A stretch of DNA of 17,969 nucleotides from the NCBI GenBank assembly GCA_937894935.1, contig CALAYC010000303.1:1-17969 (forward strand). Reading direction: 5' to 3'. Origin of the DNA: an uncultured Verrucomicrobiota bacterium (GTDB taxonomy: Bacteria; Verrucomicrobiota; Verrucomicrobiia; Limisphaerales; JADLHS01). Position 1 is the stretch's first letter, and each line of letters starts with the position of its first letter. The notes under the pieces were generated by a model. The model was given only the letters and a program-made list of their open reading frames with translations. It searched no databases and was not told the DNA's origin. This document shows, piece after piece, positions 1 through 5,947 of the stretch. Made by a program: the position numbers and the translations under genes.

Positions 1-155
1 GTCACGTCGAGGTCGGTAGCGGTAAATTCGATGCGATTACCGTCGGCTCGCACGAGGACGTTGGAGAGAATCGGTAGAGTCGTGCGCGAACTGACGACGT
101 TCTGAACGGCCTGAAGTCCGTTGAGCAACTGCTCTTTGGTGATGGTCAGGTTCAT
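1..155 (-). CDS. dnaN: DNA polymerase III beta subunit (sliding clamp), N-terminal part only
   Basis: Only the first 51 residues lie in the window; the gene runs off the left edge. The reverse strand from the ATG at 153-155 reads MNLTITKEQLLNGLQAVQNV and continues with SSRTTLPILSNVLVRADGN and IEFTATDLDV. That is the classic beginning of the bacterial beta clamp: an initial strand, a helix ending in the conserved R(T/S)TLPIL segment, then the TATDLD motif. The clamp encircles DNA and tethers the replicative polymerase. The gene is not preceded by dnaA here; its upstream neighbour is a cysteine desulfurase about 200 bp away. No strong Shine-Dalgarno sequence is visible (only AGG about 7 nt before the ATG). 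A TATATT hexamer lies 9 nt before the start (165-170), without a convincing -35 partner. Confidence 0.93.
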   Translation of the reverse strand, partial: MNLTITKEQLLNGLQAVQNVVSSRTTLPILSNVLVRADGNRIEFTATDLDV

Positions 156-162
156 GCGGGCC

Positions 163-348
163 TAAATATAGATGATTCTTTTTCTCAAAAAACTATTCCT
201 ATTAAAGCCTGTGAATAAGGCCAACAGGCTCGAAACACTCAAGCTTTACTGAGTAATGCGGCAGCATGAAACCGGAAACAAATTCGTGACGCCAGTTAAA
301 AAACAGGAAGTTGTTCGGGTTGTTCACACTGTCAGAAAATAATTCACA
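163..348. promoter_or_regulatory. AT-rich dnaN upstream region with DnaA-box-like cluster
   Basis: The gap between dnaN and the next gene (156-357) has no ORF of its own. It starts with a strongly AT-rich stretch (about 163-206). One exact match to the DnaA-box consensus TTATNCACA lies on the reverse strand at 210-218 (TTATTCACA). Two further sites differ from the consensus at one fixed position on the forward strand: 320-328 (TTGTTCACA) and 340-348 (TAATTCACA). This could be a DnaA-controlled dnaN promoter or part of a replication origin. It could also be chance. No hairpin-plus-T-run terminator for the cysteine desulfurase is visible here. Confidence 0.4.
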
Positions 349-357
349 GTTTATCGG

Positions 358-1512
358 TCAGCCTCTGGCACCTTGTGCGCGCCGAATTACTTCCGGTAAC
401 AAAGCGATGACCGCGTCCACTTCCGCCATGGTAGAATCGCGACCCAAGGAAAATCGAACCAGAGAATTAGCTAAACTTCGCTCCACACCCAGAGCGGCGA
501 TTACGTGTGAAGGCTCTAAAGAACCGGCCGAACAAGCTGAACCGCTGCTGGCACAAACGCCTTCCAAATCCAAACACGCCATCAGAGCAATACTGTCCGC
601 ACCATCAACGACAAATGAAACGGTATTGTTCAGGCGATGTTCACGAGAGCCAACGAAATGCAAACCGGTGATTTCATCGATGGCAGTCAGCAGATTCGCT
701 GTTAAAGGTCGGAGGTGATCGGCAGCGAAAACAGGCTGAGGAACGAATTTTTCCAACGCAGTGACTAATCCAGCGATAGCTGGAAGGTTTTCAGTGCCGG
801 CACGACGTTCGTTTTCGTGGCCGCCGCCAAAAAAAATCGGATCAGGGTGCAAAGGCGAGCGGATATAAAGTAACCCCGCGCCTTTTGGACCGTGAAATTT
901 ATGCGCGCAGACGGAAACGAGGTCGGCATTGAATTGTTCGATGCTGGTAACCGGCTCTTTGCCGAACCACTGCACGGCGTCGGTGTGAAAAATAACTCCA
1001 CGTTCACCGCAAATTGCACCCAGTTCGGCGACGGGCTGAATCGTGCCGATTTCGTTATTCGCCGCCATGATAGACACAAGCGTAGTGTCTGAGCGAATAG
1101 CAGCGTTAAGATCGTCAGGTGAAACGCGTCCTGTAGCGTCCACCGGCAGCCGCGTAACGCTGAATCCTTCTTTTTTTTCCAGGTAATCGAAGCAGTGCAG
1201 GACGGCGTGATGCTCAATGGTGGACGTGATGAGATGTTTCCCCTTTGAAGCCAGCAATCGTGCTGTGCCGAAGATAGCGAGGTTGTTTGATTCTGTGCCG
1301 CCGCTGGTGAAGATGATTTCGCTTGGCTTGGCTTTGAACAGTCGCGCAACACGATCACGAAAATCGTCGAGATCTGCGCGCGCCTGTTGGCCGATGTGAT
1401 GGACGCTGGAAGGATTGCCCCAGATGCGATCGAGATACGGCAACATCGCATCGCGCACGGCGGGATCGAGCGGAGTCGTAGCGTTATAATCGAAGTAAAT
1501 CGAGCGAGGCAT
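358..1512 (-). CDS. Cysteine desulfurase, NifS/IscS family
   Basis: This 384-residue protein is a PLP enzyme that removes sulfur from L-cysteine as a protein-bound persulfide for Fe-S clusters, thiolated tRNA and cofactors. Visible landmarks are the start YFDYNATTPLDP, the PLP-contacting EHHAVLH (His101/102), HTDAVQ (Asp178) and the Schiff-base Lys205 in HKFHGPKGAG. The substrate-channel motif RRAGTEN is at 236-242, and the catalytic Cys327 lies in SSGSACSAGS. Length and motif order fit group I (IscS/NifS) rather than SufS. The ATG at 1510-1512 comes 3 nt after the stop of the upstream molybdopterin oxidoreductase, so the two are probably translated from one mRNA. No IscU, IscR or scaffold gene is adjacent, so I cannot tell whether it serves general Fe-S assembly or a dedicated route. 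Confidence 0.95.
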   Translation of the reverse strand: MPRSIYFDYNATTPLDPAVRDAMLPYLDRIWGNPSSVHHIGQQARADLDDFRDRVARLFKAKPSEIIFTSGGTESNNLAIFGTARLLASKGKHLITSTIEHHAVLHCFDYLEKKEGFSVTRLPVDATGRVSPDDLNAAIRSDTTLVSIMAANNEIGTIQPVAELGAICGERGVIFHTDAVQWFGKEPVTSIEQFNADLVSVCAHKFHGPKGAGLLYIRSPLHPDPIFFGGGHENERRAGTENLPAIAGLVTALEKFVPQPVFAADHLRPLTANLLTAIDEITGLHFVGSREHRLNNTVSFVVDGADSIALMACLDLEGVCASSGSACSAGSLEPSHVIAALGVERSLANSLVRFSLGRDSTMAEVDAVIALLPEVIRRAQGARG

Positions 1513-1515
1513 GAA

Positions 1516-2196
1516 TCAGTAAATAGCTTTATCGCTACCGAATCCCGGCGGAACATTCTTCACATCGGCAAACCGTTCTTCCAACCACGGATCGGCGCTG
1601 TTCGAATAACCGCGCACTTCCCAAAAACCGAGAATATCGCGGTCCATGAACGTTATCTCTCGAATAAATTTCGCTCCTTTCCACGCATAACGCTTAGGAA
1701 TGATGACGCGGGCCGGACCGCCGTGTTCTTTGCTGAGAGGCTTTCCATTCCACGAGTGAGCAATCATCACGTCGTCGTCCATGCAGACGTCGAGTGGATT
1801 ATTGGTGGAATATCCGTCGTAGCTTTTGAAGAAAACGTGAGTGGCTTCGGGCTTGGGTTTGACTAAATCGGCGATTGTGAAAAACGCGACGCCGGTGAAC
1901 TCCATGTCGAACTGACTCCAGGTTGTCACGCAGTGGAAATCGCTGATATCAGTGAACTGTGGTAACGCCATGAAGTCTTTCCAGGAAAGTGTGACCGGAT
2001 TTTCCACTTTGCCCCCGATTTTGAGTTCCCATTTATCGAGCGGCACGTCTGGCTGAATGCCGAGATCCAGCACCGGAAAGTTATGCACCAGCCGCTGACC
2101 GGGCGGCAGTCGGTCTTTCGAGCGAACCACCGGTTTGGCTTTACCAGCCATTTTAGCGGCCCAACGCTCTTTGGCGGCGATGTAGGCGTCTTTCAT
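1516..2196 (-). CDS. Sulfite-oxidase-fold molybdopterin oxidoreductase (YuiH-like)
   Basis: The protein is about 226 residues and belongs to the oxidoreductase molybdopterin-binding family (sulfite oxidase/MsrP fold). Its core reads WELKIGGKVENP, then SWKDFMALPQ and DFHCVTTWSQFD, where Cys89 (from the chosen start) is the expected molybdenum ligand. GGPARVIIPKRYAWKGAKF follows, a conserved cofactor-binding stretch. There is no Tat signal, heme domain or dimerisation domain, so it resembles small cytoplasmic YuiH-type proteins; the substrate is unknown. I chose the ATG at 2196. The frame stays open to an ATG at 2265, but the extra 23 residues look non-family, abut a repeat element and contain a promoter-like sequence. 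It lies directly upstream of the cysteine desulfurase (3-nt gap), and both stop and start suggest coupling. Confidence 0.85.
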   Translation of the reverse strand: MKDAYIAAKERWAAKMAGKAKPVVRSKDRLPPGQRLVHNFPVLDLGIQPDVPLDKWELKIGGKVENPVTLSWKDFMALPQFTDISDFHCVTTWSQFDMEFTGVAFFTIADLVKPKPEATHVFFKSYDGYSTNNPLDVCMDDDVMIAHSWNGKPLSKEHGGPARVIIPKRYAWKGAKFIREITFMDRDILGFWEVRGYSNSADPWLEERFADVKNVPPGFGSDKAIY

Positions 2197-2208
2197 ACGA
2201 GCGCTGGG

Positions 2209-2237
2209 AGAATAGACGGAAAAAGTCAAAGCACCAA
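2209..2237 (-). promoter_or_regulatory. Candidate sigma70-type promoter for the oxidoreductase/desulfurase pair
   Basis: On the reverse strand TTGGTG (2232-2237) and TATTCT (2209-2214) are separated by 17 nt. The -35 matches the TTGACA consensus at three positions and the -10 matches TATAAT at four. Transcription would begin roughly 5 nt before the ATG at 2196, giving an almost leaderless message. This agrees with the lack of a Shine-Dalgarno sequence and argues against the longer reading frame from 2265. Confidence 0.35.
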
Positions 2238-2265
2238 CATCCAAGCACGAAAGACCGGAAAACAT

Positions 2266-2341
2266 CTGTAGCCGCTGAGGTAACGAGGCGGACGCGCGGG
2301 AGAGTCCAAGAGTTTCCGCTTCCTCACGTCGGCGGCTACAG
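2266..2341. repeat. Palindromic extragenic repeat element, 76 bp
   Basis: Two 27-bp arms (2266-2292 and 2315-2341) are inverted copies of each other at 22 of 27 positions, with a 22-nt centre. The outer 10 bp (CTGTAGCCGC / GCGGCTACAG) match perfectly. The element sits between divergent genes and is not part of a recognisable reading frame. It resembles REP/MITE-like non-coding palindromes. I see no second copy in this window and no transposase. It is not followed by a T-run in either direction, so it is not a standard intrinsic terminator. Confidence 0.7.
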
Positions 2342-2394
2342 TCTTGGCGGAATTATTAAATCACTTCTAAGCATTAAAAGTTCGGTGATTCTTC

Positions 2395-2412
2395 GGAGCT
2401 TGGAGCTTGGAA
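2395..2412. repeat. Short heptamer tandem repeat (GGAGCTT)
   Basis: Two perfect copies of GGAGCTT (2395-2401 and 2402-2408) are followed by a partial third (GGAA). It lies about 30 nt before the start of the beta-helix protein gene. The 7-bp period and purine-rich sequence are like the repeats at 4028-4052 and 4094-4112. Confidence 0.5.
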
Positions 2413-2441
2413 TTTAACGGCGCGAAAACTACGTTTTGCCC

Positions 2442-3128
2442 ATGTTCAAACCAGCCGATTTGTTTGATCTAAGCCAAACAGAACACGCGGCCATCTTTGA
2501 CGGTTGCACCTACGCCTGGGAAGCGTTGAAGAAAATCAAAGCCTACGTCGAGGCCAACGTAAAACCCGAGTTGAAGAACAAATGCGAAGGGCGCGCGTTT
2601 ATCGGTGACCTGGTATTTATCGGCGAAGGCACAGTGGTGGAAGATGGCGCGATGATCAAAGGCCCGGCCATAATCGGGAAAAATTGTCAGATTCGCCACA
2701 ATGCCTATATCCGGGAGCACGTCATCGTGGGCGACGGTTGTGTGGTGGGAAATTCCTGTGAATTGAAGAACGTGCTGTTGTTCAACAACTGCCAGGTGCC
2801 GCACTTCAATTATCTGGGCGATTCGATTCTCGGTTACAAAGCGCACGTCGGCGCGGGCGTTATCGCGTCGAATCTCAAATCGTTGCCCGGCAATGTGACG
2901 GTAGAACTTGAAGGTGTGCCGCATGATACCGGGTTGCGAAAGTTCGGCGCGTTGGTGGGCGACGGTGCGGAGATCGGTTGCAACAGCGTGTTGAATCCCG
3001 GCAGCATTATCGGCCGCGGCGCGGTGATCTATCCGGGCGTGAATTGGCGCGGTTTTCTCCCTGCAAACAACATCGCAAAAAATCGGCAGCCGGTCCAAGT
3101 GGTCGTGCGGCGACCGCGCGAATCATAA
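2442..3128 (+). CDS. Left-handed beta-helix acyltransferase-like protein (GlmU C-terminal-like)
   Basis: This 228-residue protein starts at the ATG at 2442; a TTG two codons earlier is unnecessary. Residues 1-50 form a helical N-terminus (LFDLSQTEHAAIFDGCTYAW). From about 52 to 204 it shows imperfect hexapeptide repeats (IGDLVF, VEDGAM, IGKNCQ, VGDGCV, IGCNSV, IGRGAV) typical of the left-handed beta-helix fold. The segment VPHFNYLGDSILG...VGAGVIASN parallels the acetyltransferase site of GlmU, including a His (His121) at the place of the GlmU catalytic His. There is no nucleotidyltransferase (Rossmann) domain, so it is not a complete GlmU. It may be an acyltransferase or a sugar-nucleotide enzyme partner; the substrate is unknown. 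Its stop overlaps the end of the opposing ubiA by 6 bp. Confidence 0.85.
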   Translation: MFKPADLFDLSQTEHAAIFDGCTYAWEALKKIKAYVEANVKPELKNKCEGRAFIGDLVFIGEGTVVEDGAMIKGPAIIGKNCQIRHNAYIREHVIVGDGCVVGNSCELKNVLLFNNCQVPHFNYLGDSILGYKAHVGAGVIASNLKSLPGNVTVELEGVPHDTGLRKFGALVGDGAEIGCNSVLNPGSIIGRGAVIYPGVNWRGFLPANNIAKNRQPVQVVVRRPRES

Positions 3129-4061
3129 ACGCATCCGGAAAAAGCCACCTTTGAAAATAACCTCGGCCAGCACGACGACGAGGAAAACTGCGCTCACCAC
3201 AGCATTCAGTCGGAAGAATGCAACGTTGATCCAATTAAAGCTCCGGCGGCGAGCAATCCAATGTTCGAGCATCAGACACGCGACAATCACGACCCAGCCG
3301 ATTCCGTAAGCAACACGGAAACCGCACAACAAACCGAAGCCAGCCAACAGTCCGCTCATGAACATGTGCGATAGAAACGCCGCTGTGAGCGCGTTTTTCG
3401 GTCCCCACGCTACTACAAGTGAATGTAATCCCTGCTTCCGGTCGAATTCGTAGTCCTGCAGCGCATAGATGATATCGAAGCCGATCAGCCAGAACACGAC
3501 GGCGGCGGAAAGAACGAGCATTTGTGCGATTTCGAGACCGGACAGGTTGTTTCCTTTCACAGCTAACCACGCGCCGATGGGCGCGAGTGCCAGAGCGATA
3601 CCGAGAAACACGTGCGTGTAATCTGTAAACCGTTTCGTCAGCGAATAAAAACAGACCACCACCAGCGCCACCGGTGAAAGATAGAAACATAGCGGATTGA
3701 TAAAGTAACTCGCGGCAATCAACCCGAGTGCCGAGAGAACACAGAGTGTTATGGCGCTGGCCAACGAAATGGAGCCGGCGGGCAAGTGACGATTTGCGGT
3801 GCGAGGATTCAAAGCGTCGAACTTCCGGTCCACGATGCGGTTGAACGCCATCGCACAAGTGCGGGCGCAAACCATGGCGGCGAGAATCAGTCCGAATACG
3901 CGCCAACCGGGCCAGCCATGATTGTCACGTGCGGCCACGGCCATCGCTGCGATCGCGAAAGGCAGAGCGAAAACTGTGTGTGAGAAGCGAACAAAGCCGC
4001 CCCATTTTTGCAAAGTAGAGAAGATAGGAGTTGGAAGTTGGGAGTTGGGAGGGTGACTCAT
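3123..4061 (-). CDS. ubiA: UbiA-family prenyltransferase (probably menaquinone synthesis)
   Basis: This is a 312-residue integral membrane protein with about eight to nine hydrophobic helices. It carries the two Asp-rich motifs of UbiA enzymes: N74-x3-D78-x3-D82 (NRIVDRKFDALNPRT) and D196...D203-x3-D207 (GFDIIYALQDYEFDRKQGLHSL). These bind the Mg-diphosphate of a polyprenyl donor, and the enzyme attaches the prenyl chain to an aromatic acid. The gene follows ubiX on the same strand. In bacteria without ubiquinone such a pair belongs to the futalosine menaquinone pathway (MqnP type); that assignment is inferred. The start is uncertain: the first 13 codons after the ATG at 4061 (SHPPNSQLPTPIF) are encoded by a heptamer repeat and are unlike the family. 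A TTG at codon 17 is an alternative. Confidence 0.9.
   Translation of the reverse strand: MSHPPNSQLPTPIFSTLQKWGGFVRFSHTVFALPFAIAAMAVAARDNHGWPGWRVFGLILAAMVCARTCAMAFNRIVDRKFDALNPRTANRHLPAGSISLASAITLCVLSALGLIAASYFINPLCFYLSPVALVVVCFYSLTKRFTDYTHVFLGIALALAPIGAWLAVKGNNLSGLEIAQMLVLSAAVVFWLIGFDIIYALQDYEFDRKQGLHSLVVAWGPKNALTAAFLSHMFMSGLLAGFGLLCGFRVAYGIGWVVIVACLMLEHWIARRRSFNWINVAFFRLNAVVSAVFLVVVLAEVIFKGGFFRMRL
4028..4052. repeat. Heptamer tandem repeat (GGAGTTG) at the ubiA start
   Basis: Consecutive 7-bp units read GGAGTTG (4028-4034), GAAGTTG (4035-4041), GGAGTTG (4042-4048) and the partial GGAG (4049-4052). They overlap the proposed first codons of ubiA on the opposite strand, where they encode Pro/Asn/Ser/Gln/Leu/Thr residues outside the conserved domain. 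Confidence 0.6.
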
Positions 4062-4093
4062 TACGCGATTGGCTTTTCCGATCTGCTGGCAGC

Positions 4094-4112
4094 TATCTCC
4101 TGACTCCTATTC
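4094..4112. repeat. Degenerate heptamer repeat at the ubiX stop
   Basis: On the forward strand TATCTCC (4094-4100), TGACTCC (4101-4107) and a partial TATTC follow one another with a 7-bp period. On the reverse strand this is ATAGGAGTCAGGAGATA. It includes the ubiX stop codon (4107-4109). Two units only, so it could be chance, but it sits 42 bp from the clearer repeat of the same period. Confidence 0.35.
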
Positions 4113-4664
4113 TTTTTCCTCTGCCCAGCGAGGGGCGAGTTGGTTTGCAATGCCCATGTGGTCTAATACGCGCGAAACTACGGTATCTACGAGATCGAGA
4201 GCCGTTTTCGCGCCGGAATAAAAACTCGGATTTGCAGGAATCAACGTCGCGCCAGCCAGCAGAAGCAGTTCGAAGTTTTTGACGTGAACGAGGCTGAGGG
4301 GTGTTTCGCGCGGGACGAGGATGAGTTTGCGCTTTTCCTTCAACACCACATCCGCTGCGCGCAACAGCACGTCCTCGCTGTAGCCATGTGCAATCCGACC
4401 CAACGTCCCCATGGTGCAAGGGATGACCACCATGACGTCCGGCGGGTTTGAGCCGCTGGCAAAAGGGGCATTCATGCTTTTCAGACCGTGCGTTTTTACG
4501 CCGGGAGGCAGGCGCAGGCCATCGGGTAATTCTTCGCCGATCACTTGTTGGGCGTAATTGCTGAGCACGACGTGAATCTCGTGCTGCGTCGGGTCCAGGT
4601 TATCGAGCAGGCGTTGCGCGTAAAGCGCGCCGCTGGCTCCGGTGATGGCTACGAGAATTTTCAA
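4107..4664 (-). CDS. ubiX: UbiX-type flavin prenyltransferase
   Basis: The protein is 185 residues from a TTG start at 4664, beginning MKILVAITGASGALYAQRLL, which is the normal UbiX N-terminus with the FMN-binding GASGALYA loop. The conserved block IPCTMGTLGRIAHGYSEDVL and RAADVVLKEKRKLILVPRE carries the dimethylallyl-phosphate and flavin contacts. UbiX makes prenylated FMN, the cofactor of UbiD-type decarboxylases. The frame remains open to a GTG at 4742. That would add 26 residues with a hydrophobic stretch (VALFVPALWLILTA) not expected in this soluble family, so I prefer the TTG. ubiA follows 45 nt downstream. A UbiD partner is not in the window. Probable role: the decarboxylation step of futalosine-type menaquinone synthesis (inferred). 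Confidence 0.9.
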   Translation of the reverse strand: MKILVAITGASGALYAQRLLDNLDPTQHEIHVVLSNYAQQVIGEELPDGLRLPPGVKTHGLKSMNAPFASGSNPPDVMVVIPCTMGTLGRIAHGYSEDVLLRAADVVLKEKRKLILVPRETPLSLVHVKNFELLLLAGATLIPANPSFYSGAKTALDLVDTVVSRVLDHMGIANQLAPRWAEEKE

Positions 4665-4773
4665 AGCGATTCGGTCGTTCGCGGTCAGTATGAGCCAGAG
4701 CGCCGGAACAAACAAGGCGACGCCGTAGCAGCGCAAGACCACGAATAAAGTTTCTGTCGTTCGGCCAAAATCC

Positions 4774-4801
4774 TTGAGTCAGCAATGTTCCTTCGCACAA
4801 T
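4774..4801 (+). promoter_or_regulatory. Candidate promoter of the amidase operon
   Basis: TTGAGT (4774-4779) and CACAAT (4796-4801) are 16 nt apart, each matching four positions of the sigma70 consensus. Transcription would begin close to 4808, the first base of the proposed GTG start codon, so the message may be leaderless. There is no Shine-Dalgarno sequence before that GTG. Confidence 0.3.
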
Positions 4802-4807
4802 TGCCGG

Positions 4808-5947
4808 GTGTTAAAATCCTCGTTCATGTTGTTGGGGGTGATGTTGGTGCTGGTTGGCTGTGCGACTTCGACGCGTCGCGACGCCAACAAACCATTGCCG
4901 CCAGGTTGGGATTCAGAACTGGGGCCAAAGCATGAAATCGAGAACATTACGATTACGCGTCCGACGAATTCAGTTTCCCCAGCGGTAACTAACAAAGTTG
5001 CTACCGGTAATCGGACCAATTCTACCGCAACACCCAGAACCGCATCCAAAACACCTGCCGTCACACCGGAATCCGGCATGATGGCGCTGACTTTGTGGGC
5101 GAAACAGAATGGCGTCGGACCGGTGCGCCTGTTGCCGCTCCAGCCTAAACCTGCTTACACCGTCAAAACCGGGCACGGAAGTTTCACGGTGCGGGAGGGC
5201 AGTCAGATTGCCTATTGGGACCGGATGGAAGTGCGGCTGGGTTTTGCGCCGAAACTGGTAGGCGATCAAATTTATCTGCACGCATTGGATATCAAGAAAG
5301 TGCTGGATCCGTTGTCGCGAGGAACTTCGGTGGTAACGCCGGCGAACCGCGTCGTGGTAATTGATCCGGGGCATGGCGGTTCAAACAACGGCACGCGCAA
5401 CATCGTCACCGGGCGGTATGAGAAGGATTACACGCTCGATTGGGCGCGCCGCTTGAAACCGTTGCTGGAACAGAGCGGTTGGCGCGTCGTATTGACGCGG
5501 ACCAACGATGTGGAGATGTCATTGCCGGAGCGTGTCGCATTTGCGGATGCGCGCGGTGCGCATTTGTTTTTGAGCCTGCATTTCAATTCAGCGGGGAATA
5601 ATCCGGGACCGGCCGGATTGGAAACCTACATTTTGACGCCAGCGGGAATGCCGTCGTCGCTGACGCGCGGTTACGATGATGATGAACGGCAGGTTTTTCC
5701 GAATAACGCTTATGACGTGGAAAATCTGCGTTATGCGGTGCGAATTCATCGCGCGTTATTGCAGGTGAACGGATTTCAGGACCGCGGCGTGCGGCGCGCG
5801 CGTTTTCTCGGCGTGTTGCAGGGACATCGCCGACCGGCGGTGTTGATAGAGGCGGGTTACTTATCCAATCCGGCGGAAGCCAAACTTGCCGCCGATCCGG
5901 AATATCGCCAAAAACTTGCGGAAGCGGTAGCCAAGGCTTTGGAATGA
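4808..5947 (+). CDS. N-acetylmuramoyl-L-alanine amidase (Amidase_3), lipoprotein
   Basis: This 379-residue zinc amidase cleaves the bond between N-acetylmuramic acid and L-alanine in peptidoglycan, in daughter-cell separation or wall turnover. The GTG start gives a short lipoprotein signal (MLKSSFMLLGVMLVLVGC) with lipobox LVGC and lipidated Cys18. Residues 20-90 are a low-complexity Thr/Pro/Asn-rich linker. Residues 95-170 form a small domain resembling a copper-amine-oxidase-like or AMIN-type N-terminal module. The catalytic domain spans about 181-379, with zinc ligands His189 (DPGHGG), Glu205 (YEKDYTLD) and His258 (SLHFNSA) and catalytic Glu348 (VLIEAGYLSN). The gene overlaps the following epimerase by 4 nt (ATGA). 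An outer-membrane, periplasm-facing position is inferred from the lipobox. Confidence 0.93.
   Translation: MLKSSFMLLGVMLVLVGCATSTRRDANKPLPPGWDSELGPKHEIENITITRPTNSVSPAVTNKVATGNRTNSTATPRTASKTPAVTPESGMMALTLWAKQNGVGPVRLLPLQPKPAYTVKTGHGSFTVREGSQIAYWDRMEVRLGFAPKLVGDQIYLHALDIKKVLDPLSRGTSVVTPANRVVVIDPGHGGSNNGTRNIVTGRYEKDYTLDWARRLKPLLEQSGWRVVLTRTNDVEMSLPERVAFADARGAHLFLSLHFNSAGNNPGPAGLETYILTPAGMPSSLTRGYDDDERQVFPNNAYDVENLRYAVRIHRALLQVNGFQDRGVRRARFLGVLQGHRRPAVLIEAGYLSNPAEAKLAADPEYRQKLAEAVAKALE

Noticed and set aside
765..1556. A 263-codon reverse frame overlapping the cysteine desulfurase in another frame
   Set aside because: The desulfurase frame has every catalytic residue; this one is an alternate-frame artefact.
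2197..2265. N-terminal extension of the molybdopterin oxidoreductase from the ATG at 2265
   Set aside because: The residues are unlike the family, the start abuts the palindromic element, and the stretch holds a promoter-like sequence.
2266..2341. Palindromic element as an intrinsic terminator
   Set aside because: It lies upstream of divergent genes, has a 22-nt loop and no T-run on either side.
2469..3098. A 209-codon reverse frame opposite the beta-helix gene
   Set aside because: The forward hexapeptide repeats are clear; the reverse frame arises from the repeated codon pattern.
4028..4112. CRISPR-like repeats
   Set aside because: The units are 7 bp and directly adjacent without spacers, and no cas genes are present.
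4665..4742. GTG start at 4742 for UbiX, adding a hydrophobic segment
   Set aside because: UbiX proteins are soluble and begin at MKILVAITGASG; the TTG at 4664 gives exactly this. Not fully excluded.
4600..5079. A reverse frame spanning the amidase start and the ubiX 5' end
   Set aside because: It lies opposite the amidase signal peptide and linker and has no family resemblance.
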